Of a stretch of DNA of 64,000 bases, positions 11,501-22,928 are shown in pieces; positions within the stretch are counted from its first letter, which is position 1; every line of letters begins with the position of its first letter. The DNA is taken from NCBI GenBank assembly GCA_028826165.1, contig JAPDFW010000081.1, positions 1,072,501 through 1,136,500 on the forward strand. Direction: 5' to 3'. Below the pieces are notes generated by a model. That model was not told the origin of the DNA. It was given only the letters and a program-made list of their open reading frames with translations, and searched no databases. The DNA is from Anaeramoeba ignava (lineage: Eukaryota > Metamonada > Anaeramoebidae). The translations under genes were made by a program, and so were the position numbers.

Positions 11501-14500
11501 GAACTAACATTTGGAAGATTAACTGTAATATTTGTCCTGACATATTTGGATCGATTGAATAATCAATCATTTGCTTTAAAGAATTAAAATCCATTAAATT
11601 TGTTTGATTTTGTTCATTTTCATTTTCATTTTCTTTTTCTTTTGAAAAATTATCCATATTTAAAAATTTTAAATTTTGAGGAGAAGCAGCTGGTTGATCA
11701 AGTTGAGCTAAAAGCGGGAATAATATTTTGATTCCTCCTAAACAATGAATAATATCTTCCAAATCTCTTGAAACATACTTAAACATTCCAACAATTTTTG
11801 CCTTTTGAATTACAGAAACAGGACTTTGGTCAATACAATAATGAAGATCGCAAGCTTTACTATTGAAATTGAAAAATATTTTTTCTGCTAAAGATCCATC
11901 TAATGCGTTGATAGTATATGGAGATGTAAGAGGACTTCCTGAATAACTCATCGTCTTTCTTATTGTTTTTGGGCTATTTGATGTGGTTGAAACTAAATTG
12001 AATGATGCATCTTCAAAAGAAGACATATAATCAGGTCCTAATTGATATATTCCTGTAATTTGTGTTTGATGAAGAGCATCTGTAAAGAAATAAATTGTTC
12101 CCATTTGCCCAAAAAAATGGTTTCCTTGAGAATTTGAATTATCTTTTTGCTTTACGATGAAATTTGATCCAATCCTGTTTTTTGTCAATGGGAAATTAAT
12201 ATTTGGATATTTCAATGGATATTTGCCAACACAAAACCCATCAATATAAAATTTAACTTCTCCTGATGAAGTCCATCTTGGTGATGAATGGGTAATTGCG
12301 AAAAAACACCATTTTCTTAATGATATATAAAAGGGAAAAGTGCAATAATCAACTTTATTTGGCAAAACAACTTTCAAAACTAAATCTGCAATGGGTTCAG
12401 AATACCGAGACAAATCCAAATTTTGATCTTCACTATTTTCATTCATCTCTTGTAAATCCATTTTCAAGTTATCGAGGCTTATTGTTTGGTGCTTTTTCTT
12501 GAGTTTGATTTTTGTCTGATTTACATTTGGTATAATTTCGTTTTCGATGTTTGTATTTGTGCTTGATTTGGATTTTGGATCTGAATTATTTGCTTGTTTC
12601 CTGTATTTGAAGTATATTTCAATACCATGACCACTTTCATTTAAAAAACTCAATATTCTTGGTTCATAATTTGGTTTGCTTAAAGGATCTTCAAAGTTTT
12701 CCACTCTCAACCATGTTGAAAACGAGTATCCTTTTGATGATGGCCATTTATCAAGTTGTGGTATTTCAAGACATGATGATCTTCCATTGAAATCAAAAAA
12801 TACTTTTGGTTGTATTTTCTTGTCAATACTTTTTGAACCAAGCATTTTTTGCATTGCTTCTAATAATAAATGAGAATAAGGCGGACGAAAGTCTCCTTTC
12901 AAACTTTTCAGCAGAATAAACAAAGTTTTCAATTCTTTGACAGTCATACTATGTGATCCAATAACACCAAGTAATCTTATTGTTTGTTCAAGAACTATTT
13001 GCAATAATTTTTTTTTCTCTTCATCTTCATCTTCTTTTTCTTTTTCGAAATATTCTTCATATGATTGAAGATTTGGTATCAAATTTGCAAGAAAAGAAAC
13101 AAGTCCAACTTCACAACAACAAGATGCATTATGAATTGACATTTCACAAATTTCAGAAAATGTTTCCAACAAATTATAAAATATCTGCAAATCTTCTTTT
13201 CTTTTTCCTTTTGAAAACATTTCAAACATTATCATTATAACTTCTGGATTTTGGATCAAAAAATTCTTTTCCTTATCAAAATAATTATAATCAATATATG
13301 GGAACATCCCGTTAAAATAATCATCATGATAATACTCGTTTTGATTCGCGTTATCCAAATCATTTTCATTTTGGTTTTCATTTTCAAAAATGGGTGGAGA
13401 ATAATTATTGTTAACAACCATATTCAATAACAAATTATAAGTTGAAATTGATGGATTTTTAAACTCAGCATTATATATCAAGTTTCCTAAGCTTTTGTAT
13501 CCAACATCATATTTGAATTCAAGCATGTTTTCTCTATTTCCTCGAAACAATTCAATAAACACTTTCAAAACATCCACAATTAAATTATTCCCAAACAGAG
13601 AACTACCCAAAAATGTGACAAGCATTTGAAAAGAACCCGCAGATACAAAAAGTTGTTGCAAAGGGTTTTGATGTTGAAAAATACAAGAAGAAGTTGCAAA
13701 AAGAATGGATTTTATCAATAAAATGAATTTATGACTTTGTGATTTTTGAGACATTATTCTTTCTTGTTTTTGATGAATAGACATTAAAAATTCTATAAAT
13801 GATGTGAACAATTCAAACCAAATTAAGGATGGTGTTTCTTCAGGTGCAGCAAGCATAAATCTAGCCAATTGATACAATGAGTATTTTTGGATTTGAGGCT
13901 CAAGAAGTAGGCACAATAATAACTTATTTAAAAGTAGATCATTATCATTTTCTTCAATAAATTTTGATCTCATTTCAAAATCAATGAAGAATACATCAAT
14001 AACCTCAAATAATTTGAGCCGAGTCTCATAAACCAAATCAAGCGAATATTTTTTGGTTTCTGATTCAAATTTCCATTCTTTAGTAGAAACACATTTATTA
14101 ATATATTTCTTCTTTTGTTCTTCATTTAAACAATTTTGGAATGTTTGAAATTCAAATAAATCCTTTGATAAATCGGTGAATATTTTGATTGCTTTAATTT
14201 GATAAAGTGAAGATATTGTCATTTTGGGAACATTTTTTAAAATGACTATCAATGAATCTAATGCTTGCGTGATAACATTCAAATTAAACCAATTTTCTTT
14301 GATTAAATTAACTAAAGCTTTGCATTCCTCAATATTTGTTATTTTTTCATTTGAACCAACATATGTAATGAATTTGAATAAATAATCAGATATTTGGAAA
14401 AGTAATTCTTCTGATTTGGGAGGTCCAATAAAATCATTATTTAATTCATAATAGAAAAAATTTGAAAAGAATATTTGCCATAAATTTCTTGATCCTAAAA

Positions 14501-17138
14501 GATCTAAACTTTCCTGATCCAAACTATTTGCGAATAGCATTAAAACTTCATACTAAAAAAAAACAAAATTATTTAAAAACACAAAATTATTTTTTTTAAT
14601 CTTTTCATTTTTGCTTTTGTTATTTACTTGAAGTTGAGGAGAAATTGAAAGTACAAAATTTCTTGCGTTTGTATTTGTGAATGATTTATGAAAATTATAA
14701 TGAAATAAATCTAAGCAAACAAATAAAATCCTATCTTTAATTCTCATATCAATTTCAGATGTAGAAGTCCAAGTTTGAATATTTTTCCATGATGTTTCAG
14801 TAAAAATCTTAGTTTCTTGATTTGTATTTGTATTTGTATTTGTATTTTTATTTGTATTTGTATTTGTATTTGTATTTGTAATATTTTCTTGGTTTGATTT
14901 TAATTGACGAATTGCTTGTGAATTATTTGTACTTTCAAGACAAATATCTCCTAAAATTTGGAATAATCTATGAATATAAGGATTGTCAACATTTTGAACT
15001 TTACGAACAGGTTTTGTAATTCGATTGCATTGAGAAATGTCAAAATTTTTGGTTATAAGAACTTCTCTTGGTAAATTATTTTTGAATTCTTTTTAAAAAG
15101 AAGATATTTTAAAATGAGATTTATTTTTTGGATGAAAAATTTATTTGTTTTACCTTCAGGATCATAAATATTTTTTTCATTCAAACGAAAATCAATATTT
15201 GAACTAAAATTAAATTGAATAGGAGTAGTTTCTTTTGATTGTCTTTTGATTTGGTCCAATAATTGTTCTTTTTTCTTTTTTGAAATTTCTGATAGTTTTG
15301 TTTCAATTAAATTATTATTCTCTTGAATAAAACTGGCAACAATATCAGAAGGAAAATTTTGAGCAACCCAAAGAATAAAATCACATAAATGAGAAAACTT
15401 AACATTTTTTCCGACTTGAACTTCTGCATTTGCATTATCAGCAATTAATTCTCTAAATAATTGAAGAATAACCATTCTAATTTGAAATTCTATATTTTGA
15501 GTTTGTTCTGTTGATAAAAGATCGTTTCCAGATAAATCTGGATTGTGTTCTTGGTGATAATTTTGGATAAAAAAATAGTAAAGAACTTCACTTGTTATTA
15601 TTGGTTTATCTGATTTTTCTTGTGAGTTATTTTGGTTATTTTTTTGTGATTCTTCAAATGAATGAATTTTTAATCCTGGAAGTGATAAATTTGGACGTGA
15701 TAACATTCCGATTAATATATCTGTGATTCTGTAAAATGTTTCATTGGAAAGAAGACCTGAACTTGATATTACAAGCATTGTGTTGATTAAATTGATTTGG
15801 ATATTGTATTGAATTTGATTAAAAAGAACAAATTCATTTAATTTCCTCATTTTTTCAAGGAAGCCTAAAAAAAAATATATTAAATATTTAAAAAAATTTT
15901 TAAAATAATAAAAATTAAATACTTACTAACAAGTGAATCAATTAATCCTGATTTAATTATCCATTCAAGATCAGATTTATCTGATTGGGAAAAATTTGAG
16001 AAAAATGATTCATTTAAATATGTTGGTTTAATCATTGAAAAATGTGAAATTATATCTAAAATCTTTGTAATTAGAAATTCAATCAATAATAAATTTTGTG
16101 TTTGAAAGAGATTTAAAGTGATAATTTTATCTTCTTTTTCTTTTTCTTTTTCTTTTTGTTTTGATTGTAAATCCTGAAGAAAGAAAAAACAAGGAAATGA
16201 ACACAAAAAATTTTTGTTGATTAAAAATTGATTAAAACCTTATTTAGAAAAAAAGAAAATAAATCATTTGTTAAAGTTGCAATTTCAACAACTTCTTGAA
16301 ATAAACCATAATTGATTAAACGATTTCTATTAAATTTTGAACGAGATAAAATAGATATAACTTCAAGTGCAATTGGAGCTAAAATATTAAGTTCTTCTTG
16401 TTGATTTGAAATTCTTTTTTCAATTTCTTAATGAAAAAATTTTAAATTGAAAAAATTAAATTGGAAAAAATTTAAATTGAAAAAATTTAATTGAAAAAAA
16501 TAAAATTGAAAAAATTAAATTACCTTCCATTAAACCAGTTTTATAAGTAATTAAAACACGAAGAAATCGAATTATAAATTCTATAGGTTGAGCATAATCT
16601 TTATTGATTGCTTCTTGAATAACAATTTTTTCTAAGACTTCAGGATCTATTTCGTCTTCATTTTGTTTATTTTGATCTTTTTTTCTTTGTCGATTTTTTT
16701 TGGATTTTTTCATTTCATTTTCTTTTTTGATTTGAGATTGTTTTTGAATTTCTTCTTTCTTTTCTTGTGTAATTTGCTTTATAAATTCATCCTCTTGATA
16801 ATTAGGTTCCCAATTATTATATAATTCAATAAAAGTTGTACCAATTTTCATGTACCATTCAGAAATTGATTTCTTTATAAACAAATAAATTAACCAATTT
16901 TAAAAATTTTTCAAAAAAAATAATAATTAAAATTTATTAAAGAGAAATTTTTCTTTTTTGAAAAATTACAACGTCTTTTATTTGTTTTCTTTTTTGCCAT
17001 AAATCTTCTATTATTTCTCCTGATGGAGAATGATTTAAAAATCCACTACTTTCAAATGTAAAAATGTTTGAAAAAACATCAAAATTTTTTGTTGTTTTTG
17101 TTGTTTTTGTTTTTTTAAAAATTCCTTTAAAAAGCCAT
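5521..17138 (-). CDS. Large BEACH-WD40 protein (LvsA/neurobeachin type), 8 exons
   Basis: BEACH proteins are giant scaffolds in lysosome, contractile-vacuole and membrane traffic. Exons on the minus strand: 17138-16970, 16872-16524, 16426-16239, 16173-15927, 15864-15154, 15088-14628, 14552-7639, 7529-5521. All introns are 62-109 nt, GT-AG and phase-consistent. The product is about 3680 residues: armadillo-like N-terminal half; a ConA-like lectin fold near 12.1-12.8 kb ([14 protein letters not shown]); PH-BEACH near 8.0-8.4 kb ([11 protein letters not shown]); BEACH across the last intron ([56 protein letters not shown]); C-terminal WD40 repeats near 5.5-6.4 kb. A (NE)n tract at about 6420-6575 is inserted before the WD40s. 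Two single-base disruptions need correcting: an 8-T run at 8870-8877 shifts the frame between the PH and upstream parts, and the best ATG (17138) needs one T fewer in the run just after it. Both are described in the findings. Confidence 0.9.
6420..6575 (-). repeat. In-frame (NE)n repeat in the BEACH gene
   Basis: TTTTCA/TTTTGA units on the plus strand encode Asn-Glu and Asn-Gln on the minus strand, in the linker between the BEACH domain and the WD40 repeats. Confidence 0.85.
14818..14882 (-). repeat. In-frame (NT)n repeat in BEACH exon 6
   Basis: TTTGTA units on the plus strand encode alternating Thr-Asn on the minus strand. The frame is open across it and flanking sequence ([12 protein letters not shown] before, [14 protein letters not shown] after) reads as normal protein. 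Confidence 0.8.
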
Positions 17139-17268
17139 AAAGAAAAATAAAAAAAAAAATGAAAAAAAAAATGAAAAAAAAAAATCAAAAAGAAAAAATT
17201 TTTTTTGCTTTTTTTTTTAATTTGATGAATTGTTTTAAAAAAAAAGAAAATTAAAAAAAAAAAGTGGA

Positions 17269-20200
17269 TCAAAATTCTAAAATTAAATCTAAAAAAGAAT
17301 TTTGATTTAATTGATAATAATCTTTAACATCTTCAAGTTCTTGAATAATTTGTTTTGTAATTTTATTTTCTTCAATTTCATCATTATAAATAAAATATAT
17401 TAATTGTTGAATTGTTTCAAATGTTTTTCCTGTATAATCATGAACTTCATTTGATGAATCTTCAACACTTAAAAACATTCCTTTAAATAATTCACTTCTT
17501 ATCATTAATATTAATTTATGAACTTTAACTTCTTTTTCTTCACAAATTATTGTAAAATTTTTACTTTCATTTTCTTGATAAAATTTTTGGAAATCTTTTA
17601 TTATTCCTTTTCTTCCTTTTTTTATATTTATCCAATTTAAATCTAATCCTATTTCTTTGAAAAATTCTTCAATAATTTCATTTTCTGAAATATTGTTTAA
17701 TTTTGGATATTTTTCAGTTTTATAATTGATTAAATTATGGAATATTTCAATAAAATTATCAAAATCAGGAAATCCAGTATAAAGGAAATTAATACAAAGT
17801 TGAACAATTTCTTTTGATTTTTGAGAACAAATATTAACAAATTTATTTAATATTGAATAATCATTATCAAATCTTAATAGAATAATTTGTTTATGAAGAT
17901 TGAAATTGAAAGAATCATTTGATTTAATTTGGAAATCTGGAAAATTTTCATTTGATTTTAAGAAATTATTTAAATCTTGATTAATTGAATAAATTTTTGG
18001 GAAAATATCCATAATTTCTTGTGTAATTTGTTGTTTTTCTATATTGAAAATATCAGCATCATTCATTAATAAAATTTGAATTTTTTTTCTATCATGATTA
18101 CTATTGGCAATTTGTAATGGTGATTGATTTTTATTGTTTCTTGCATTTATATCTGCACCTTTTTCAATTAATAATTTGATAATTTCATTGGATTTTTCGT
18201 TTTGGTATTTGCAAGTTGAATGCAAAGCAGTTTGGTTAAAATGATCTTTATGATTTACATCTGCACCTTTTTCAATTAGATATTTGATAATTTCGAATGA
18301 ATTTTCATTGTTTTGATCTTGACAAAATAAATTTAAAATTGTTTTATTATTATAATTCCCTGAATTTATATCTGAACCATTTTCGATTAGATATTTGATA
18401 ATTTCCATTGTATTTTGATTTTGGTATTGATAAACTAAATGCAAGCCAATCACTTGATTTTTATTTGTTCTAGCATTTATATCTATTCCTTTTTCAACCA
18501 ATAATTTGATAATTTCAAATGAATTTTCATTTTGTTGATATTGACAAGCAAAATGCAAGGCAGTTTGATTATGAATAGTTTTGGCATTAATATCTGAACC
18601 TTTTTCAATTAACAATTTGATAATTTCAAATGCATTTTCTTTTTGTTGATATTGGCAAACAAAATGTAAAGGTGTTTCATTGATAGATTTAATTTTTGAA
18701 CTAAGATCTGAACCTTTTTCAACCAATAATTTGATAATTTCAAATGAATTTTCATTTTGTTGATATTGACAAGCAAAATGTAAAGGTATTTCATCTCTCA
18801 AAGTTTTAGAATTAATATCTGAACCTTTTTCAATTAATAAATTGATAATTTGAAATGAATTTTCATTTTGTTGATATTGAGAAGCTAGATGTAAAGGTAT
18901 TTGATTATTTTCATTTTTAGAATTAATATCTGAACCTTTTTCAATCAATAATTTGATAATTTCAAATGAATTTTCATTTTGTTGATATTGACAAGCAAAA
19001 TGTAAAGGTATTTCATTTCTCAAAGTTTTAGAATTAATATTTGAACCTTTTTCAATTAATAAATTGATAATTTCAAATGAATTTTCATTTTGTTGATATT
19101 GGCAAGCTAAATGTAAAGGTATTTGATTATTTTCATTTTTAGAATTAATATCTGAACCTTTTTCAACCAATAATTTGATAATTTCAAATGCATTTTCATT
19201 TTGTTGATATTGAGAAGCTAAATGTAAAAGAGTTTCGTTACTTTCAGTTTTTATATTACAATCTGAACCTTTTTCAATTAAAAATTTAATAATTTGAAAT
19301 GAATTTTTGTTATTGTTTTTTAAACAAAAATGTAAAGCTATTTCATTATCATAGGTTTTCGCATTAATATCTATTCCTTTTTCAACCAACAATTTGATAA
19401 TTTGAAATGCATTTTCATTTTGTTGGTATTGGCAAGCTAAATGTAAAGATGTTTGATTATTTTCGTAACTTTGAGCATTAATATCTGAACCTTTTTCAAC
19501 CAACAATTTGATAACTTCAAATGCATTTTCATTTTGTTGATATTCACAAGCAAAATTTAAAGCTATTTCATTATAATTAGTTTGAGAATTTATATCTGCA
19601 CCTTTTTCAATAAGAAATTTAATAATTTGAAATGAATTTTCATTTTGTTGATATTGAGAAGCTAAATGCAAAGGTGATTCATTGTAATAAGTTTGAGAAT
19701 TAATATCTGAACCATTTTCAATTAGAAATTTGATAATTTCAAATGAATTTTCTTTTTTTTGATATTGACAAGCTAAATGCAAAGCTATTTCATCTCTCAA
19801 AGTTTGAGAATTAATATCTGAACCATTTTCAATTAGAAATTTGATAATTTCAAATGAATTTTCTTTTTTTTGATATTGGCAAGCTAAATGTAAAGGTGAT
19901 TGATTTTTTTCATTTTTGGAATTAATATCTGCACCTTTTTCAATAAGAAATTTAATGATTTCAAATGAATTTTGATTTTTTTGATATTGGCAAGCTAAAT
20001 GCAAAGGTGTTTGGTTGTAATCATTTTTGGAATTAATATCTAAGCCTTTTTCAATAAGAAATTTAATAATTTCAAATGAATTTTCATTTTTATTTTGGCA
20101 AGCTAAATGTAAAGGTGATTCATTGTAATCATTTTTAGAGTTAATATCAGCACCTTTTTCAATAAGAAATTTAATGATTTGAAATGAATTTTGATTTTTT

Positions 20201-20538
20201 TGATATTGACAAGCTAAATGCAAAGGTGCTTGGTTGTAATCATTTTTAGAATTAATATCTGCACCTTTTTCAATAAGAAATTTAATAATTTCAAACGAAT
20301 TTTCATTTTCTTGATTTCGACAAGCTAAATGTAAAGATGGTTGATTGTAATCATCTTTAGAATTAATATCTGCACCTTTTTCAATAAGAAATTTAATAAT
20401 TTCAAATGTTATATTTTCTTTTTTCAGTGCAAAATGGAAAAAGGAATTGTTTTGTGTTGTTAATTCTTCTTGTAATTCATTTTCTAAATTTTGAAGAAAA
20501 TGAATATCATTTTGTTCAATAGCTTCACGAATATCCAT
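17269..20538 (-). CDS. Ankyrin-repeat protein with C-terminal double BTB, copy 1
   Basis: Intronless, 1089 residues, complete ATG to stop. About 22 ankyrin units of unusual length: the common unit is about 36-37 residues (SPLHLACQYQ, then NENSFEIIKFLIEKGADIN), a 3-4 residue loop insertion over the 33-residue canon. Two BTB/POZ-like segments follow: one around FPDFQIKSND...FNLHKQI, and a second around NFTIICEEKEVKVHKLILMI with RSELFKGMFLSVEDSSNEVHD, ending in a helical tail with DYYQLNQNSFLDLI. BTB domains dimerise and often recruit cullin-3. A substrate-adaptor role is family-level inference. First of three tandem, same-strand paralogs with nearly identical 3' ends. A T-rich tract with TCATTT precedes the start. 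Confidence 0.92.
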   Translation of the reverse strand: MDIREAIEQNDIHFLQNLENELQEELTTQNNSFFHFALKKENITFEIIKFLIEKGADINSKDDYNQPSLHLACRNQENENSFEIIKFLIEKGADINSKNDYNQAPLHLACQYQKNQNSFQIIKFLIEKGADINSKNDYNESPLHLACQNKNENSFEIIKFLIEKGLDINSKNDYNQTPLHLACQYQKNQNSFEIIKFLIEKGADINSKNEKNQSPLHLACQYQKKENSFEIIKFLIENGSDINSQTLRDEIALHLACQYQKKENSFEIIKFLIENGSDINSQTYYNESPLHLASQYQQNENSFQIIKFLIEKGADINSQTNYNEIALNFACEYQQNENAFEVIKLLVEKGSDINAQSYENNQTSLHLACQYQQNENAFQIIKLLVEKGIDINAKTYDNEIALHFCLKNNNKNSFQIIKFLIEKGSDCNIKTESNETLLHLASQYQQNENAFEIIKLLVEKGSDINSKNENNQIPLHLACQYQQNENSFEIINLLIEKGSNINSKTLRNEIPLHFACQYQQNENSFEIIKLLIEKGSDINSKNENNQIPLHLASQYQQNENSFQIINLLIEKGSDINSKTLRDEIPLHFACQYQQNENSFEIIKLLVEKGSDLSSKIKSINETPLHFVCQYQQKENAFEIIKLLIEKGSDINAKTIHNQTALHFACQYQQNENSFEIIKLLVEKGIDINARTNKNQVIGLHLVYQYQNQNTMEIIKYLIENGSDINSGNYNNKTILNLFCQDQNNENSFEIIKYLIEKGADVNHKDHFNQTALHSTCKYQNEKSNEIIKLLIEKGADINARNNKNQSPLQIANSNHDRKKIQILLMNDADIFNIEKQQITQEIMDIFPKIYSINQDLNNFLKSNENFPDFQIKSNDSFNFNLHKQIILLRFDNDYSILNKFVNICSQKSKEIVQLCINFLYTGFPDFDNFIEIFHNLINYKTEKYPKLNNISENEIIEEFFKEIGLDLNWINIKKGRKGIIKDFQKFYQENESKNFTIICEEKEVKVHKLILMIRSELFKGMFLSVEDSSNEVHDYTGKTFETIQQLIYFIYNDEIEENKITKQIIQELEDVKDYYQLNQNSFLDLILEF

Positions 20539-20590
20539 TTTTTTTTATGAAAAGAAAAAAATGAAAAAAATGAAAAGAAAAAAATTTTTT

Positions 20591-22858
20591 TTAATATAAT
20601 TCTATATTTTGAATCAAATAAAATAAAATTAAATCTAAAAAAGAATTTTGATTTAATTGATAATAATCTTTAACATCTTCAAGTTCTTGAATAATTTGTT
20701 TTGTAATTTTATTTTCTTCAATTTCATCATTATATATAAAATATATTATTTGTTGAATTGTTTCAAATGTTTTTCCTGTATAATCGTGAACTTCATTTGA
20801 TGAATCTTCAACACTTAAAAACATTCCTTTAAATAATTCACTTCTTATCATTAATATTAATTTATGAACTTTAATTTCTTTTTCTTCACAAATTATTGTA
20901 AAATTTTTACTTTCATTTTCTTGATAAAATTTTTGGAAATCTTTTATTATTCCTTTTCTTCCTTTTTTTATGTTTATCCAATTTAAATCTAATCCTATTT
21001 CTTTGAAAAATTCTTCAATAATTTCATTTTGTTTTTTGCATTTTTCAATTTCAATTTCTTTATTTCGAAATCTCAAATAGTTCATTCCAATTCTGCCAAA
21101 AAATTCATTTTGTAGAATATCATTTGAATTTTGATATTTTTGGGTTTGAATAATTTGAGTTTTATAATTGATTAGATTATGGAATCTTTCAATAAAATTA
21201 TCAAAATCAGGAAATCCAGTATAAAGGAAAGTAATACAAAGTTGAACAATTTCTTTTGATTTTTGAGAACAAATATTAACAAATTTATTTAATATTGAAT
21301 AATCATTATCAAATCTTGATAAAAGAATTTGTTTATGAAGATTGAAATTGAAAGAATCATTTGATTTAATTTGGAAATCTGGAAAATTTTCATTTGATTT
21401 CAAGAAATTATTTAAATCTTGATTAAGTGAATAAATTTTTGGGAAAAATTCAATAATTTCTTGTGTAATTTGTGATTCTTCTAAATTGAAAATATCAGCA
21501 TCATTCATTAACAAAATTTGAATTTTTTTTCTATCATGATTACTATTGGCAATTTGTAATGGTACTTGATTTTTATTGTTTCTTGCATTTATATCTGCAC
21601 CTTTTTCAATTAATAATTTGATAATTTCATTGGATTTTTCGTTTTGGTATTTACAAGCTAAATGCAAAGCTGTTACATATCTTTCTTTTGTTTTGGCATT
21701 GACATCTGCTCCTTTTCCAATTAGATATTTGATAATCTCAAATGAATTTTCATTTTGACTTTGATATTCAAAAGCAACATGCAAAGGAGTTTGACAAATC
21801 ATATTTCTGACATTGATATCTGCTTTATTTTCAACAAGATATTTGATAATTTGAATAGAGTCTTTATGTTGATATTGACAAGCGAAATGCAATGGTGATT
21901 GATTTTCTTTTGTTTTGGCATTGACATCTGCACCTTTTTCGATTAGATATTTGACAATTTGAAATGATTTTGGGTGTTTGTGATATTCACAAGTTAAATG
22001 CAAAGGTGTTTCGTGATTCCAATTATTTTTGGCATTGATATCTATTCCTTTTTCAACCAATAATTTGATAATTTCAAATGAATTTTCATTTCTTTGATAT
22101 TCACAAGTAAAATGCAAGGCTGTTTGATTATCTTTTGTTTTGGCATTAATATCTACACCTTTTTTAATTAAATATTTGAGAACTTGAATTACATTTTCAT
22201 GCTGGCATTGACAAGCAAAATGCAAAAATGTTTGATCGAAAACATCAATAGAATTAAAGTCTGCACCGTTTTCAATTAGAAATTTGATAATTCGAAGGGA
22301 ATTCTGTTGTTGATATTGGCAAATCAAATGCAAAGGAATTTGATCATATTTGCTTTTGACATTGATATCTGCTTTATTTTCAACAAGAAATTTGATAATT
22401 TGAAATGTATTTTCATTTTGTTGATATTGACACACTATATGTAAAGGTGTTTGATTTTGATAATTCTTGGCATTGATATCTGCTTTATTTTCAACAAGAA
22501 ATTTGATAATTTGAAATGTATTTTCATTTTGTTGATATTGACAAGCTAGATGTAAAGGTATTTGATTTTGATAATTCTTGGCATTGATATCTGCACCTTT
22601 TTCAATAAGAAATTTAATAATTTCAAATGAATTTTCATTTTTTTGATATCTACAAACTAAATGTAAAGGAGTTTCGTTTTGATAATCTTTGGCATTGATA
22701 TCTGAACCTTTTTCAATTAATTTTTTTATATTTGTTATTGATTCATTATTTCGACAAAAAATATGGAGTTTTGTTTCTTTTCCATTAAGATTTGGAATTA
22801 AATGATTATTTTTTGGAAATTGGTTTTTGTTAAAATTTTGTTTCTTTTCTTTATTCAT
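20591..22858 (-). CDS. Ankyrin-repeat protein with C-terminal double BTB, copy 2
   Basis: Intronless, 755 residues. About 13 ankyrin units (TPLHLVCRYQ, NENSFEIIKFLIEKGADIN), then the same double-BTB module as its neighbours. Two differences stand out. About 35 residues are inserted between the two BTB parts (around NDILQNEFFGRIGMNYLRF and KEIEIEKCKKQ), where copies 1 and 3 have a shorter KYPKLNNISEN linker. The C-terminus runs on as LFYLIQNIELY instead of stopping after LILEF. It lies 52 bp from copy 1 and 70 bp from copy 3. Function is not identified beyond the domains. Confidence 0.92.
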   Translation of the reverse strand: MNKEKKQNFNKNQFPKNNHLIPNLNGKETKLHIFCRNNESITNIKKLIEKGSDINAKDYQNETPLHLVCRYQKNENSFEIIKFLIEKGADINAKNYQNQIPLHLACQYQQNENTFQIIKFLVENKADINAKNYQNQTPLHIVCQYQQNENTFQIIKFLVENKADINVKSKYDQIPLHLICQYQQQNSLRIIKFLIENGADFNSIDVFDQTFLHFACQCQHENVIQVLKYLIKKGVDINAKTKDNQTALHFTCEYQRNENSFEIIKLLVEKGIDINAKNNWNHETPLHLTCEYHKHPKSFQIVKYLIEKGADVNAKTKENQSPLHFACQYQHKDSIQIIKYLVENKADINVRNMICQTPLHVAFEYQSQNENSFEIIKYLIGKGADVNAKTKERYVTALHLACKYQNEKSNEIIKLLIEKGADINARNNKNQVPLQIANSNHDRKKIQILLMNDADIFNLEESQITQEIIEFFPKIYSLNQDLNNFLKSNENFPDFQIKSNDSFNFNLHKQILLSRFDNDYSILNKFVNICSQKSKEIVQLCITFLYTGFPDFDNFIERFHNLINYKTQIIQTQKYQNSNDILQNEFFGRIGMNYLRFRNKEIEIEKCKKQNEIIEEFFKEIGLDLNWINIKKGRKGIIKDFQKFYQENESKNFTIICEEKEIKVHKLILMIRSELFKGMFLSVEDSSNEVHDYTGKTFETIQQIIYFIYNDEIEENKITKQIIQELEDVKDYYQLNQNSFLDLILFYLIQNIELY

Positions 22859-22928
22859 TTATGTTGTAAAAAGGAAAAAAAAATGAAAAAAAAAATGAAA
22901 AAAAAAAATTTAAAAAAAAAAAGTTTGA

